Shown: one piece after another, positions 21,670 through 31,774 of the stretch | Layout of the letters: every line of letters starts with the position of its first letter | Position numbering within the stretch: position 1 is the stretch's first letter | Assembly (NCBI RefSeq): GCF_014192915.1 | Contig: NZ_JACHYN010000001.1 | Location: 558,001 to 622,000 of the forward strand | Direction: 5' to 3' | From: Azospirillum sp. OGB3 | GTDB taxonomy: Bacteria; Pseudomonadota; Alphaproteobacteria; Azospirillales; Azospirillaceae | DNA length: 64,000 nucleotides | The notes under the pieces: model-generated | The model's input: the letters and a program-made list of their open reading frames with translations, nothing else | Databases searched by the model: none | What the model was told of the DNA's origin: nothing | Translations under genes and position numbers: made by a program

Positions 21670-22587
21670 TTAGCCGACCTCGGCCAGGGCGGAATTCTCG
21701 GCGGGGGCGGTGCGGACGCGCAGCCGCCTGATGCGGCGGGGGTCGGCCTCGACGATCTCGAACTCCAGGCCGGAGGGGTGGATCAGCGTCTCCCCCTTGC
21801 CCGGCACCCGCCCGGCCAGCGACACGACGAGACCGCCGAGCGTGTCGACCTCCTCACGCTCCTCCTCGGTCAGGAAGGCGCCGACGCGGTCCTCGAAATC
21901 CTCGATGGAGACCCGGGCGTCGGCGAGGATCGAGCCGTCGGGACGCTCCACGAAATGGGGCGTGGCCTCCTCGTCATGCTCGTCCTCGATCTCGCCGACG
22001 ATCTCCTCGACCAGATCCTCGATGGTGACGAGGCCGTCGATGCCGCCGAACTCGTCGACCACCAGCGCCATGTGCTGGCGCTTCTGGCGCATCTGCACCA
22101 GCAGGTCGACCACCGGCATGCTGGGCGCGACGATGCTGAGATCGCGCACGATGTCCTTGAGTTCGACCGGCGTCCGGCTGGCCATCGCCACCAGAACGTC
22201 CTTGATGTGGATCATGCCCACGACGTCGTCGAGCGTTTCACGGAACACCGGCAGGCGGGAATGGGCTTCCTCCGCCATGCGCTGGACCAGGGCGGGGAAC
22301 GGCGTGTCCACCTCCACGGCCACGATGTCCGCGCGGGGCACCATCACGTCGTCGACGGTGCGGTCGCGCAGTTTCAGGATGTTGGCGAGCAAGGCACGTT
22401 CGCCCGCCCCCAGCGATCCCTCGCCGCTGTCCTGATCCTCGATCAGGCCTTCGATCGTGGCGCGCAGAGTGGCGTCGTCGCGCCCCCCCAAAACGGTCCT
22501 CATCCACCCGCGAAACAGGTGGCCCAAGGATTGCTGATCTTCGGCCCCGTCTTCACGGGGCGTTCGACTGTCGGAAATCTCGCTCAT
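21670..22587 (-). CDS. corC: CorC/HlyC-type CBS-domain transporter-associated protein
   Basis: The 305-residue soluble protein has two CBS domains (about residues 70-200, with DVMVPRADIVAVEVD and VVDEFGGIDGLVTIEDLVEEIVGEIEDEHD) and a C-terminal CorC_HlyC domain. The family is called haemolysin-like or magnesium/cobalt efflux protein CorC. It lacks the membrane DUF21 domain of the larger relatives. The start overlaps the ybeY stop by 4 bp, so the two are translationally coupled; this order is typical of proteobacteria. Confidence 0.9.
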   Translation of the reverse strand: MSEISDSRTPREDGAEDQQSLGHLFRGWMRTVLGGRDDATLRATIEGLIEDQDSGEGSLGAGERALLANILKLRDRTVDDVMVPRADIVAVEVDTPFPALVQRMAEEAHSRLPVFRETLDDVVGMIHIKDVLVAMASRTPVELKDIVRDLSIVAPSMPVVDLLVQMRQKRQHMALVVDEFGGIDGLVTIEDLVEEIVGEIEDEHDEEATPHFVERPDGSILADARVSIEDFEDRVGAFLTEEEREEVDTLGGLVVSLAGRVPGKGETLIHPSGLEFEIVEADPRRIRRLRVRTAPAENSALAEVG

Positions 22588-23114
22588 CGGTCCGGTGGTT
22601 GTTCGTCCAGGTTCGGCTCTCCGGGCGGAGAGCGCGTGGCGGCGTACGGGTCGGCGATGCCAAGGGTCGCGAGCACGTCGGTTTCGAGCTGCTCCATCTC
22701 CTCGGCCTCGTCATCCGTCTCGTGATCATACCCGAGCAAATGAAGAACGCCATGCACCACAAGGTGGGTCATATGGTCCGAAGGTGTTTTACCCTGCTCG
22801 GCGGCTTCACGGGCGACGGTCTCCCAGGCCAGGATCACGTCGCCCAGCATGACCGGCGCGTCCTCGCCCAATTCGGGCTCCTCCGCCTCGGTCAGGGCGA
22901 AGGACAGCACGTTGGTCGGCTTGTCCTTGCCGCGGTATTCGCGGTTCAGCCGGTGCACCAGCGCGTCGTCGGCCAGCACGACGGACAGCTCCGCCGGACC
23001 CTCATCCTCGTCGTAGGTGACGGTGAGCGCAGCGAGCGCCGCCCGTTCGCACAGCCATTCGGCGTTCTCCGCCCAATCGCCCGCTTCACGTGAAACGACG
23101 ACGTCGACGGCCAT
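22584..23114 (-). CDS. ybeY: endoribonuclease YbeY (rRNA maturation)
   Basis: YbeY is a metal-dependent RNase for 16S rRNA 3'-end maturation and ribosome quality control. The 176-residue protein has the three-histidine zinc motif in THLVVHGVLHLLGYDHETD and the ELSVVLADD and KPTNVLSF segments. The ATG at 23114 shares one base with the phoH stop; a GTG one codon earlier is possible. The N-terminal coding sequence includes a near-perfect parS-like palindrome (23083-23096) that uses codons uncommon in this genome. Confidence 0.95.
   Translation of the reverse strand: MAVDVVVSREAGDWAENAEWLCERAALAALTVTYDEDEGPAELSVVLADDALVHRLNREYRGKDKPTNVLSFALTEAEEPELGEDAPVMLGDVILAWETVAREAAEQGKTPSDHMTHLVVHGVLHLLGYDHETDDEAEEMEQLETDVLATLGIADPYAATRSPPGEPNLDEQPPDR
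23083..23096. other. parS-like ParB site, 13 of 14 matches
   Basis: The sequence GCTTCACGTGAAAC differs at one base from the conserved bacterial parS palindrome GTTTCACGTGAAAC. It lies inside ybeY, where it is read on the minus strand as the codons GTT TCA CGT GAA GC. Confidence 0.5.
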
Positions 23115-24183
23115 CACGGTGTTCCCTCCGCGTCCGGAGCCGACCGGCGCCGGCCGTCGGCGCGGGCGCCCCGGGCACGGTCCACCTCGGCGCGGTCGCC
23201 TTCGGCACGGTCGTAAGCGCGGATGATGCGGGCGACCAGCGGGTGGCGGACCACGTCGGCGGCGGTGAAATGGACGAAGCGGATGCCCTCCACCCCTTCC
23301 AGGATGTCCAGCGCCTCGCGCAGGCCGGATTTGGTGCCGGCCGGCAGGTCGGTCTGCGAGATGTCGCCGGTGACCGCCATGCGACCCCCCTCGCCCAGGC
23401 GGGTGAGGAACATCTTCATCTGCATCGGCGTGGTGTTCTGCGCCTCGTCCAGGATGACGAAGGCGTTGGCGAGCGTGCGGCCGCGCATGAAGGCGAGCGG
23501 CGCGATCTCGATCTCGCCGGACTCCAGCCGCTTCTTCACCTGCTCCGCCGGCAGCATGTCGTGCAGCGCGTCGTAGAGCGGGCGCAGGTAGGGGTCCACC
23601 TTCTCCTTGAGGTCGCCCGGCAGGAAGCCCAGCCGCTCCCCCGCCTCGACGGCGGGGCGCGACAGGATGATGCGGTCCACCTGACCGGTGGTCAGCAGCG
23701 CCACCGCCTGGGCGACGGCGAGGTAGGTCTTGCCGGTGCCGGCCGGGCCGAGCCCGAAGACCATCTCGCTTTCCGCCAGCGCCTGGAGATAGGCGGTCTG
23801 CATGGGCGAACGCGGGGTGATGGCGCCCTTGCGGCGGGTGCGCACCGCGACCTCGCCCCGGCTGAGCGTCGCCAGATTCTGGTCGCGCACCGCACCGCCG
23901 ACGCCGGTCGCCATGCGGACGGCGGCGTCCACCTCGCCGGTGCCGACGGTCATGCCACGCTTCAGCCGCTCATAGAGGGCGTCGATGGCCGAGCGGGCGG
24001 CTTCCGACGAGTCCGCCGGACCGGCGATGGTCAGCGTGTTGCCGCGGGAGATCAGGGAGACGCCGAGCTGGTTTTCTATGCGGGCGAGGTGGCGGTCATG
24101 CTCCCCGTACAGCATCGGCAGCAGCCGGTTGTCGTCGAAGTTCAGATCAATGCGCTGATCCGGGCGCTGATCGGGCAAGCCGT

Positions 24184-24187
<4 letters not shown>
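23114..24187 (-). CDS. phoH: PhoH-family ATPase
   Basis: The 357-residue protein has an N-terminal KH-like segment, then a PhoH P-loop domain with [12 protein letters not shown] and the Walker B-like [10 protein letters not shown], and the [26 protein letters not shown] sensor region. PhoH proteins are thought to act in RNA metabolism with YbeY, which is the next gene. The start is a TTG at 24187 overlapping the miaB stop by 4 bp. The C-terminus is Arg/Asp-rich. Confidence 0.92.
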
Positions 24188-25572
<1,385 letters not shown>

Positions 25573-25725
25573 CGATCCCTTCCACAGCGCTGAACGATCC
25601 GACCAACCGCGATTCCGGCCAACCGCAATCTCGACCAATGCAAAAACGCGCGCCGGGACGGCACCGGCTCGAGCGGCGCAATCCGGCGCGCAACCCGCCG
25701 CGTCGCGGCATCGCACCCTGCCGAT

Positions 25726-25756
25726 ATGGTAGCACGAGTGCGGGAAAACGAGTCAA
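25726..25756 (-). promoter_or_regulatory. candidate miaB promoter
   Basis: On the minus strand TTGACT (25756-25751) and TACCAT (25731-25726) are separated by 19 bp, longer than optimal. It sits about 150 bp before the miaB start. A 7-bp stem CTTTCCA/TGGAAAG (25774-25797) just upstream may end the olsA transcript. Confidence 0.35.
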
Positions 25757-25803
25757 TCGTGCCCGCGCGGCGTCTTTCCATTTCGCGGTGTGGAAAGTTT
25801 CCA

Positions 25804-26637
25804 TCACGGGACGACGGTGGGCGTCGGCTTGCCGGACACCGCGCGCTCCACGCCGCGCGCCACGGCGCGCTGGCAGTGGTCGGCCAGGGCCTTGCGGCTG
25901 GAGAAGCCGTCGATGGTCACCGGGGGGTGGAATTCCACCTCCACCGTCATGCGGCCCAACGTGAAGACGGTCCACAGATGGGGGGCGAGATCCATGTCGC
26001 CGTACCACGCGTAACAGGGACGGAAGGCGATCCCCATCGGGATGCCGTCCAGCCGCGTCGGCGCGATGCTGACCGGCTGAACGGTCAGCGGCCGGTCCCC
26101 GATGCGCCGGGCGGCCACCGCGAACAGCGCCGTCTTGAACGGGAGCGTGCGGTTGCCGTCGCTGGAGGTGCCTTCGGGGAACAGGATCAGGCTGTCGCCG
26201 GCGTCCAGCCGGGCGCCCAGCTCGTCGCGCTGCTTCTCCACCCCGGAGCGGGCCTTGCGCTCCACGAAGACGGTCTGCTGGAGCTTCGCCAGCGCCCCGA
26301 AGAAGGGCCAGCCGGCGACCTCGCTTTTCGCCACGAAGGAGCCCGGAATGACCGACCCCAGCACCGTGATGTCGAGGTAGGAGGAATGGTTGGAGACGAA
26401 CAGCACCGGCCCGTCCGTGGCGCGCTCGCCGCGCACCACGACGCCGATGCCCAGGATGGCGGCGCAGACCCGGTGGTAGAACTGCGGTATCCGGAAGCGC
26501 AGCGGCGAGCGCACGGCGACGGCCAGCGCCTGCACCGGGACCAGCAGGAGCGTCCACAGGAGGTAGACGGCCAGACGAAGCCCGCCCCGCACCGGCGATC
26601 CCAGGGCACGCGCACCGGTTGCATCCACCGCCGTCAT
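25804..26637 (-). CDS. olsA: PlsC-family acyltransferase, probable lyso-ornithine lipid acyltransferase
   Basis: The 277-residue protein has an N-terminal membrane segment and the acyltransferase motifs NHSSYLD (H-x4-D) and FPEGTSSDG. By sequence it could be a lysophosphatidic-acid acyltransferase. The gene 28 bp upstream looks like OlsB, and olsB-olsA pairs make ornithine lipids in rhizobia, so an O-acyltransferase for lyso-ornithine lipid is the better guess. That function is inferred from context. Confidence 0.75.
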   Translation of the reverse strand: MTAVDATGARALGSPVRGGLRLAVYLLWTLLLVPVQALAVAVRSPLRFRIPQFYHRVCAAILGIGVVVRGERATDGPVLFVSNHSSYLDITVLGSVIPGSFVAKSEVAGWPFFGALAKLQQTVFVERKARSGVEKQRDELGARLDAGDSLILFPEGTSSDGNRTLPFKTALFAVAARRIGDRPLTVQPVSIAPTRLDGIPMGIAFRPCYAWYGDMDLAPHLWTVFTLGRMTVEVEFHPPVTIDGFSSRKALADHCQRAVARGVERAVSGKPTPTVVP

Positions 26638-26665
26638 GCCACCCGTCTCCTGATGCGATCGCGGA

Positions 26666-27490
26666 TCACGCGATCTGGGCGTCGCGGCTGCGCCGCTCGT
26701 AATGCCTGGAGTATTTGTTGGTGATCAGGTCGGTCTTCACCACGATCGACACGTCGGTGGTGTTGAACTGGTGATCGATCACCGCACCGTCGCCGATGAA
26801 GCCGCCCAGCCGCAGATAGCCCTTGATCAGCGGCGGCAGAACGCTCAGCGCGCGCTTCGGGTCGATCTGGTCGCGGGGCATCAGATCCATGCCGACGTAG
26901 CGTTCCGGCAGCGCCACCGGGCGCAGCTCCTCCGGGGCCAGATGGAAGTGATGCAGGTAGGCGAGCGGTTCGGCCATCGCCACCGGGTCGGTGCCCGGCA
27001 GGCTGGCGCAGCCGAACATCACCGCGATGTCGTGGTGGAAGACGTAGGCCGCGATGCCGCGCCACAGCAGCTGCATGCTGCTGCCGCGCGTGCGGTAGGC
27101 GGCGTCGACGCAGGACCGCCCCAGCTCCAGGATCTCCCCCGGATAGCTGACCAGCCGCCCGATGTCGTATTCGTCGCTGGAATAGAAGCGGCCCGCCTTG
27201 GCCGCCGCCGGGCGGCGGATCAGCCGGTAGGTGCCGACCACGGACTCCGGGCCGTCGCCGCGGGCGTGGTCGATGACCAGCAGATGGTCGCAGATGGTGT
27301 CGAAATCGTCGAAGTCGCGATGGCGCACGGCCATGTCCGGCGACGGCACCGCCGACATCTCCTCGTAGAAGACGCGGTAGCGCAACGCCTGGGCCCAGTC
27401 GATCTCGGCGGCGCTTTCGGCCAGCCGCACTTCGAGGGAGCCCATGCGCAGATCCGAAGAGCTGCCCTGGTCCGTGCCTGTATCAGCCAT
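26666..27490 (-). CDS. olsB: L-ornithine N(alpha)-acyltransferase OlsB-like (GNAT)
   Basis: The 274-residue GNAT-fold protein has the OlsB-family segments ALRYRVFYEEMSA, CDHLLVIDH, LELGRSCVDAAYRTRG and YVFHHDIAVMFGCASLPG. OlsB transfers a 3-hydroxyacyl chain from acyl-ACP to ornithine, the first step of ornithine-lipid synthesis. The ATG at 27490 gives MADTGTDQG; earlier in-frame sequence looks non-coding. It lies 28 bp upstream of the acyltransferase gene, forming a likely olsBA operon. Confidence 0.82.
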   Translation of the reverse strand: MADTGTDQGSSSDLRMGSLEVRLAESAAEIDWAQALRYRVFYEEMSAVPSPDMAVRHRDFDDFDTICDHLLVIDHARGDGPESVVGTYRLIRRPAAAKAGRFYSSDEYDIGRLVSYPGEILELGRSCVDAAYRTRGSSMQLLWRGIAAYVFHHDIAVMFGCASLPGTDPVAMAEPLAYLHHFHLAPEELRPVALPERYVGMDLMPRDQIDPKRALSVLPPLIKGYLRLGGFIGDGAVIDHQFNTTDVSIVVKTDLITNKYSRHYERRSRDAQIA

Positions 27491-27800
27491 ACTCGACGCT
27501 TCGCTGGCGTTGTTCGGGTCGCGGCAACCGCCGGTTCTCCATCCGGAGCCCGGTCGGGCACGGAACAGGGATAACACGAATGGCCGGTTGCCGGTCAACC
27601 GCGACGTGACGAACCCGTCCCCGGCGAGCCCGGACTCCGGGCAAGCCACAAGGTCCGGCCCCGGCGAACGGGGACGGCGGCAAGGCGGGACAGCAATGAT
27701 CACGCGGGAAGGAAGAAAAGATCGCATCCGGGCGATGAGGTTCCGGGGCGGACCGAACAGCGGCGGTCCGCCGGACACCAACGCACAAGCCCGATGGACC
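27491..27800. other. intergenic region between mucR and olsB
   Basis: This 310-bp stretch has no supported gene. Its mucR-proximal end holds a hairpin (27747-27772). The rest, about 250 bp before olsB, shows no strong promoter match that I would defend, though it must carry the olsBA promoter. Confidence 0.4.
27747..27772 (-). terminator. probable mucR terminator
   Basis: GGCGGACC (27747-27754) pairs with GGTCCGCC (27765-27772), with outer TCCG/CGGA extending it. On the minus strand a pyrimidine-rich ATCTTTTCTTCC stretch lies about 25 bp downstream, so termination may be weak. Confidence 0.5.
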
Positions 27801-28217
27801 TTAGGCCGCGCCGCGGCGGGCGCGGGTGCCGAGACCGATCTGCTTGGCCAGCGAGCTGCGCTGGCGGGCGTAGTTCGGGGCGACCATCGGATAGTCGGCC
27901 GGCAGGCCCCAGCGGTCGCGGTATTCCTCAGGCGACATGTCGTAGGCCGTCTTCAGATGGCGCTTCAGCATCTTCAGCTTCTTGCCATCCTCCAAACATA
28001 CAATGTAGTCGGGAGTGACGGACTTCTTGATGGGCACCGCGGGCTGCGGACGCTCCTCAGTCGCAACCGGCTCGGTCCCGACATTCGCGAGTGACTTGTA
28101 CACCTGCTCAATCAGCGTCGGAAGATCGCCGAGAGCGACTGTATTGTTCGAGACATGCGCCGCCACGATCTCCGTGGTCAGAGACAACAGCGCGTTGGAA
28201 GGGTTACCATTGCTCAT
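27801..28217 (-). CDS. mucR: MucR/Ros-family transcriptional regulator
   Basis: The 138-residue protein has an N-terminal oligomerisation-type segment and the C-terminal Ros/MucR zinc-finger domain with YIVCLEDGKKLKMLKRHL and YDMSPEEYRDRWGLP. In place of the C-x2-C of Ros, it has C-L-E-D, so Asp probably replaces the second Cys, as in several MucR proteins. MucR binds AT-rich DNA and controls exopolysaccharide, motility and cell-cycle genes in alphaproteobacteria. A promoter-like site lies at 28250-28278. MucR proteins often repress themselves. Confidence 0.92.
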   Translation of the reverse strand: MSNGNPSNALLSLTTEIVAAHVSNNTVALGDLPTLIEQVYKSLANVGTEPVATEERPQPAVPIKKSVTPDYIVCLEDGKKLKMLKRHLKTAYDMSPEEYRDRWGLPADYPMVAPNYARQRSSLAKQIGLGTRARRGAA

Positions 28218-28249
28218 GTAAGCTTGCTCCGCAGCTTGGCGTTCCTCTC

Positions 28250-28278
28250 CATATAAAGAGGTTTGTGGCCGCGCGCAA
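28250..28278 (-). promoter_or_regulatory. mucR promoter
   Basis: On the minus strand TTGCGC (28278-28273) and TATATG (28255-28250) are exactly 17 bp apart, placing transcription start near 28243 and about 26 bases of leader. The region is AT-richer than the surroundings, as MucR targets often are. Confidence 0.55.
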
Positions 28279-28308
28279 TATCCATCCTTTGCTCTTAAAG
28301 AGGAAGCA

Positions 28309-28563
28309 GTGTACGAAAAAAAATCTCCGGATTTGTTTTTGGACATCACCAGCGAGGTGTGCCCGTTAACCTTCGTCAAGACCAAGTTGTCGGTGGAGCG
28401 CATGGCGGCCGGGCAAACGCTTGAAGTCCGGCTGAACGCGGGCGAACCCTTGGAGAATGTGCCCCGATCCTTGATCGAACTGGGCCACTCCATTCTTGCC
28501 GTGACACCCGAAAATCCGGATGAGCCGGAGGGGGTGCACCGCCTGTGGATCCAGAAAGGTTAA
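28309..28563 (+). CDS. TusA/SirA-like sulfurtransferase
   Basis: The 84-residue protein is a TusA-fold protein with the LDITSEVCPLTFVKTK motif; Cys18-Pro is the persulfide-carrying site. TusA proteins relay sulfur for tRNA thiolation, molybdenum cofactor or other targets; this short orphan version has no sulfur-relay genes beside it. The start is a GTG at 28309 with AGAGGAAG upstream. It is divergent from mucR (91 bp) and convergent with rimI (3 bp). Confidence 0.85.
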   Translation: MYEKKSPDLFLDITSEVCPLTFVKTKLSVERMAAGQTLEVRLNAGEPLENVPRSLIELGHSILAVTPENPDEPEGVHRLWIQKG

Positions 28564-28566
28564 GGT

Positions 28567-29079
28567 TTATTCGCCGGTGTACGAATACCGCAACACCAGG
28601 GCGGCAACCCTTCCGTCCGCCCTGCGGTAATAGCCGGGACGACGGCCAATGGCAAAGAAACCACAAGACTTATACAGGGATTGCGCCATACCATTGTCTT
28701 CGGCGACTTCCAGGAACAACGCGGTGGCGCCCCGCGTCCGCGCGCCGTCCAGCGCCGCCGCGACCAGCCGCCGCCCGAGGCCTTGCCCCCGTGCGTCGGC
28801 ACGGACGCCGATGGCGATGATCTCGCCGTCCTCAACGGCGACCCGCGCCAGCAGGAAGCCCACCGGATCGTCGCCCTCCGCGCCCTCCCGCAGGGCCAGC
28901 ACCGTGAAGAAGCCGGGCTGGCCGATCAGACTGGCGACGGCCTCGCTGCCCCAGGGGTCGTCGGGAAAGCACCCCTGCTGCAGGGCAGAGATCACCGCGG
29001 CGTCGGCGAGGCCGGCGGTCTGAAGCCGCACCGGATGGGACGTCTGGGGCCGGAACGTCTCGGGCGGGATCGCCGTCAT
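28567..29079 (-). CDS. rimI: ribosomal-protein-alanine N-acetyltransferase RimI-like
   Basis: The 170-residue GNAT protein has the acetyl-CoA motif GVRADARGQGLGRRLV and the LEVAEDNGMAQSLYKSCGF segment typical of RimI, which N-terminally acetylates S18 in E. coli. It overlaps the tsaB stop by 4 bp (ATGA). The tsaB-rimI order is conserved in many bacteria, which supports the name. Confidence 0.9.
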   Translation of the reverse strand: MTAIPPETFRPQTSHPVRLQTAGLADAAVISALQQGCFPDDPWGSEAVASLIGQPGFFTVLALREGAEGDDPVGFLLARVAVEDGEIIAIGVRADARGQGLGRRLVAAALDGARTRGATALFLEVAEDNGMAQSLYKSCGFFAIGRRPGYYRRADGRVAALVLRYSYTGE

Positions 29080-29756
29080 GCCGTCTTCCGCGGCAGGGAA
29101 ACGTCGGGCGGGCGCAGGTAGAAGGGCTGGGCCGGCAACCCGACGTCCCGCATGGCGCCCAGGGCGGCGACCACGGCAGCGTCGGGTGTCCCCGCACCTT
29201 CGGCGAAAGCGGTTTCGGAACGCCCCTCCAGGAGCGGGCGCAACGCGGCCGCCCCGTCCCCGGCGACCAGCAGCGGTCCGGCACCGCCGGCGAGCAGCCC
29301 GTCGAGCCAGCCCGGCACCGCGACGGGCTCCAGCATCGCCGGTTCCCCGAACGGCGTCAGGTCCGGGCGGAAGAGTTGCAGGAACGGCTCGCTGCGACGG
29401 GAGTCCACGGCGACCAGCACGGCGTGGCCGTCCCGCTCCGCCTCCGGCAAGCCGTGGGCGATCGCGTCGAAGCTGGTGATGCCGACCACCGGCAGCCCGG
29501 CGGCCAAGGCGAAGCCGCGCGCCGCGGCCAGCGCGATGCGCAGCCCGGTGAAGGCGCCGGGCCCGACGGTCACGGCGATGCGGTCCAGCGCGTCGAAGGC
29601 GCAGCCGGCCTCCATCATCACCGCTTGCGCCAGAGGCACCAGCGCTTCCGCCTGCCCACGCGCCATCGGCTCGCGCCGCCGCACGGTGACCGCGCCGTCG
29701 TCCCACAGCGCGGCGGAACAGCCGGAGGTCGCCGTGTCCAGTCCCAGAACTCTCAT
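29076..29756 (-). CDS. tsaB: tRNA threonylcarbamoyladenosine modification subunit TsaB
   Basis: TsaB is a catalytically inactive ASKHA-fold partner of TsaD in making t6A37 of tRNAs. The 226-residue protein has the LGLDTATSGCSAAL start, VTVGPGAFTGLRIALAAARG, and AVDSRRSEPF. The ATG at 29756 gives the usual N-terminus. TsaD and TsaE are not in the window. Confidence 0.93.
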   Translation of the reverse strand: MRVLGLDTATSGCSAALWDDGAVTVRRREPMARGQAEALVPLAQAVMMEAGCAFDALDRIAVTVGPGAFTGLRIALAAARGFALAAGLPVVGITSFDAIAHGLPEAERDGHAVLVAVDSRRSEPFLQLFRPDLTPFGEPAMLEPVAVPGWLDGLLAGGAGPLLVAGDGAAALRPLLEGRSETAFAEGAGTPDAAVVAALGAMRDVGLPAQPFYLRPPDVSLPRKTA

Positions 29757-29857
29757 CGCCTCACACGCGTCGTCAGATCCGCCATCTTCAAAGCCCCACT
29801 TCAAGCCTGGGTCAAGAGCGTGATAGACAGCCCCGACCTTCCCTGACGGCATGGATC

Positions 29858-30409
29858 ATGCTCACACCCATCGCACCGCCGGACTTCGACCTCGACATCG
29901 AATTGCTCTACGCCACGCCGGACAACCTGACCGGGGTGCCCATCTACCGGCACCCGCATTGCCTGCTGCACCCCGACGCGGCGGCGGCGCTGCGCGCGGC
30001 GATCCGGCTGGCCCGCGGCATCGGCTGCCGGCTGCGGCTGTACGATGCCTTCCGCCCGGTCGAGGCGCAATGGGCCTTGTGGCGGGCGCTGCCCGACCCC
30101 TCCTACATCGCCGATCCGTCGGCCGGCTCCACCCATTCCCGCGGCATCGCGGTGGACCTGACGCTGGCCGACGGGACCGGGCGCCCGCTGGACATGGGCA
30201 CCGGCTTCGACGACATGACCGAACAGTCCCACCACGGCCGCACGGACCTGACCACGGAGCAGCAGCGCAACCGCGCCGCCCTTCTCGGCGTCATGACGGC
30301 CGCGGGCTGGCGGCATTACGCCTGCGAGTGGTGGCACTATCAACTGCCCGACGAGCGGCGCTACCCTCTGCTGACCGACGCGGCCCTGGGCGGGCTGATG
30401 ATGGGGTGA
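29858..30409 (+). CDS. ddpX: D-alanyl-D-alanine dipeptidase (VanX/DdpX, M15D)
   Basis: The 183-residue zinc peptidase has S91-T-H93-S-R-G-I-A-V-D100 and E157-W-W-H160, matching the H, D, E and H of VanX, with YDAFRPVEAQ before them. It would cleave D-Ala-D-Ala dipeptide. No signal peptide is seen, so it is cytosolic like VanX and DdpX. No vanA/vanH or ddp transporter genes are nearby, so a role in D-Ala recycling is more likely than vancomycin resistance. Confidence 0.9.
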   Translation: MLTPIAPPDFDLDIELLYATPDNLTGVPIYRHPHCLLHPDAAAALRAAIRLARGIGCRLRLYDAFRPVEAQWALWRALPDPSYIADPSAGSTHSRGIAVDLTLADGTGRPLDMGTGFDDMTEQSHHGRTDLTTEQQRNRAALLGVMTAAGWRHYACEWWHYQLPDERRYPLLTDAALGGLMMG

Positions 30410-30655
30410 TCCCCGGGGAGCCCGCCGCTGGCCATCCCACCGCGGGGGCCGGGTCCGCGGCCGGACTCCGGAGGGCCTCGGGTCATAGAGCCTAATGTCA
30501 CAGGGGTTGTTGCAAGGCTGCATCACGAAAGCGCCCGAAGCGCATCGTGCGTGTTGCGGACTTGTTCCCGGCGCCATGCCTGTGCCACACCAGCCGTTGC
30601 GCAGGCCGGGCTCCGGTCCGGCCGCGCGACCGTTCCGGACCCACGACAGGCCGCC

Positions 30656-31711
30656 ATGCCGTTCCGCCGCGCCGCCACCGTCTTCGCCGTGGCCGCCTTC
30701 TGGGCTTTCCAGGCCCTGGCGGGAAGCCCCGGCGTTGCGGCGCCCAGCGTTGCACCGGACGGGGCGGCGAACACCGCCGTCGTCTTCGCCTACGATCGCT
30801 TCGGCGAGGACCAGACCCCCTCCATCAGCATCCGCATCGACCAGTTCGAAGCCCATCTGGACGAGCTTCAGGACGGCGATTACCAGGTCCTGCCCCTGCC
30901 CCGCATCCTGGAGGCGCTGCGCAGCGGCGCGCCGCTGCCCGACCGGACGGTGGCGATCACCATCGACGAGGCCAGCCGCTCCGCCTTCCGCGAAGCGTGG
31001 CCCCGGCTGAAGGCGGCGGGGCTTCCCTTCACCCTGTTCGTGGCGACCGATGCCATCGACCGCGGGTCGCCCGCCCACATGAGCTGGGCAGAGGTGCGGC
31101 AGCTCGCCGCCGCCGGGATCACCCTCGGCGGGCTCGGCGCCTCCACCCAGTCGCTGGTGTCCCGCCCCGCCGACGAGGTGAAGGCGGAGCTGCGCCGCAT
31201 GGCCGACCGGCTGCAGGCGGAGACGGGGCAGCGCCCCACCCTGTTCGCCTACCCGCAGGGCGAGGTGTCGTCGGCGGTGCGGACCATCGTGACGGAGCAG
31301 GGCTTCGCCGCGGCTTTCGGCCAGCAATCGGGCGTCCTGCACCCGCAGGCCGACCGGGCGACCCTGCCGCGTTTCGTGATGAACGAGAGTTTCGGCAGCG
31401 TCGACCGCTTCCGGCTGGCCGCCAACGCGCTGCCGCTGCCGGTGACCGACCTGACGCCCGACGACCCGCTGCTGACCGTCAACCCGCCGTCGGTCGGCTT
31501 CACCGTGTCGGACGAAGTCGGCGACATCGCGCGGCTGGCCTGTTTCGCCGCCGGCCAGGGCCGCACCACGCTGGAGCGCGTGACGGAGGACCGGGTGGAG
31601 GTGCGCATCCGCGACCCCTTCCCGCCGGGCCGCACGCGCGTGAACTGCACCCTGCCGGGACCCGAAGGGCGCTGGCGCTGGCTGGGCATGCAGTTCGTGG
31701 TTCCGGAATAG
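30656..31711 (+). CDS. secreted polysaccharide deacetylase-like protein, catalytic residues changed
   Basis: The 351-residue protein has a signal peptide (about residues 1-28) and a NodB/PgaB-like fold: VFAYDRFG, an ITID104-E105-A segment where TFDDGY is expected, LPFTLFVATD, and TLFAYPQGE. The His pair of the S-H-x3-H motif is absent: the equivalent loop (about residues 158-166) reads GGLGASTQSL. It probably lacks deacetylase activity and may bind a glycan. A C-terminal domain of about 90 residues follows. The start ATG at 30656 sits right before the signal sequence. It is convergent with nfu. Confidence 0.75.
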   Translation: MPFRRAATVFAVAAFWAFQALAGSPGVAAPSVAPDGAANTAVVFAYDRFGEDQTPSISIRIDQFEAHLDELQDGDYQVLPLPRILEALRSGAPLPDRTVAITIDEASRSAFREAWPRLKAAGLPFTLFVATDAIDRGSPAHMSWAEVRQLAAAGITLGGLGASTQSLVSRPADEVKAELRRMADRLQAETGQRPTLFAYPQGEVSSAVRTIVTEQGFAAAFGQQSGVLHPQADRATLPRFVMNESFGSVDRFRLAANALPLPVTDLTPDDPLLTVNPPSVGFTVSDEVGDIARLACFAAGQGRTTLERVTEDRVEVRIRDPFPPGRTRVNCTLPGPEGRWRWLGMQFVVPE

Positions 31712-31729
31712 GCGCAGAGACACGCCGGC

Positions 31730-31759
31730 GGGCGCTGTCCGTCCGTTCGGACCGCGCCC
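31730..31759. terminator. bidirectional hairpin between convergent genes
   Basis: GGGCGC (31730-31735) and GCGCCC (31754-31759) enclose a second pairing GTCCG (31737-31741) with CGGAC (31748-31752). No T tract follows. It lies between the deacetylase-like gene and nfu, which end toward each other. Confidence 0.45.
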
Positions 31760-31774
31760 GTCCGGTGGATGCCG

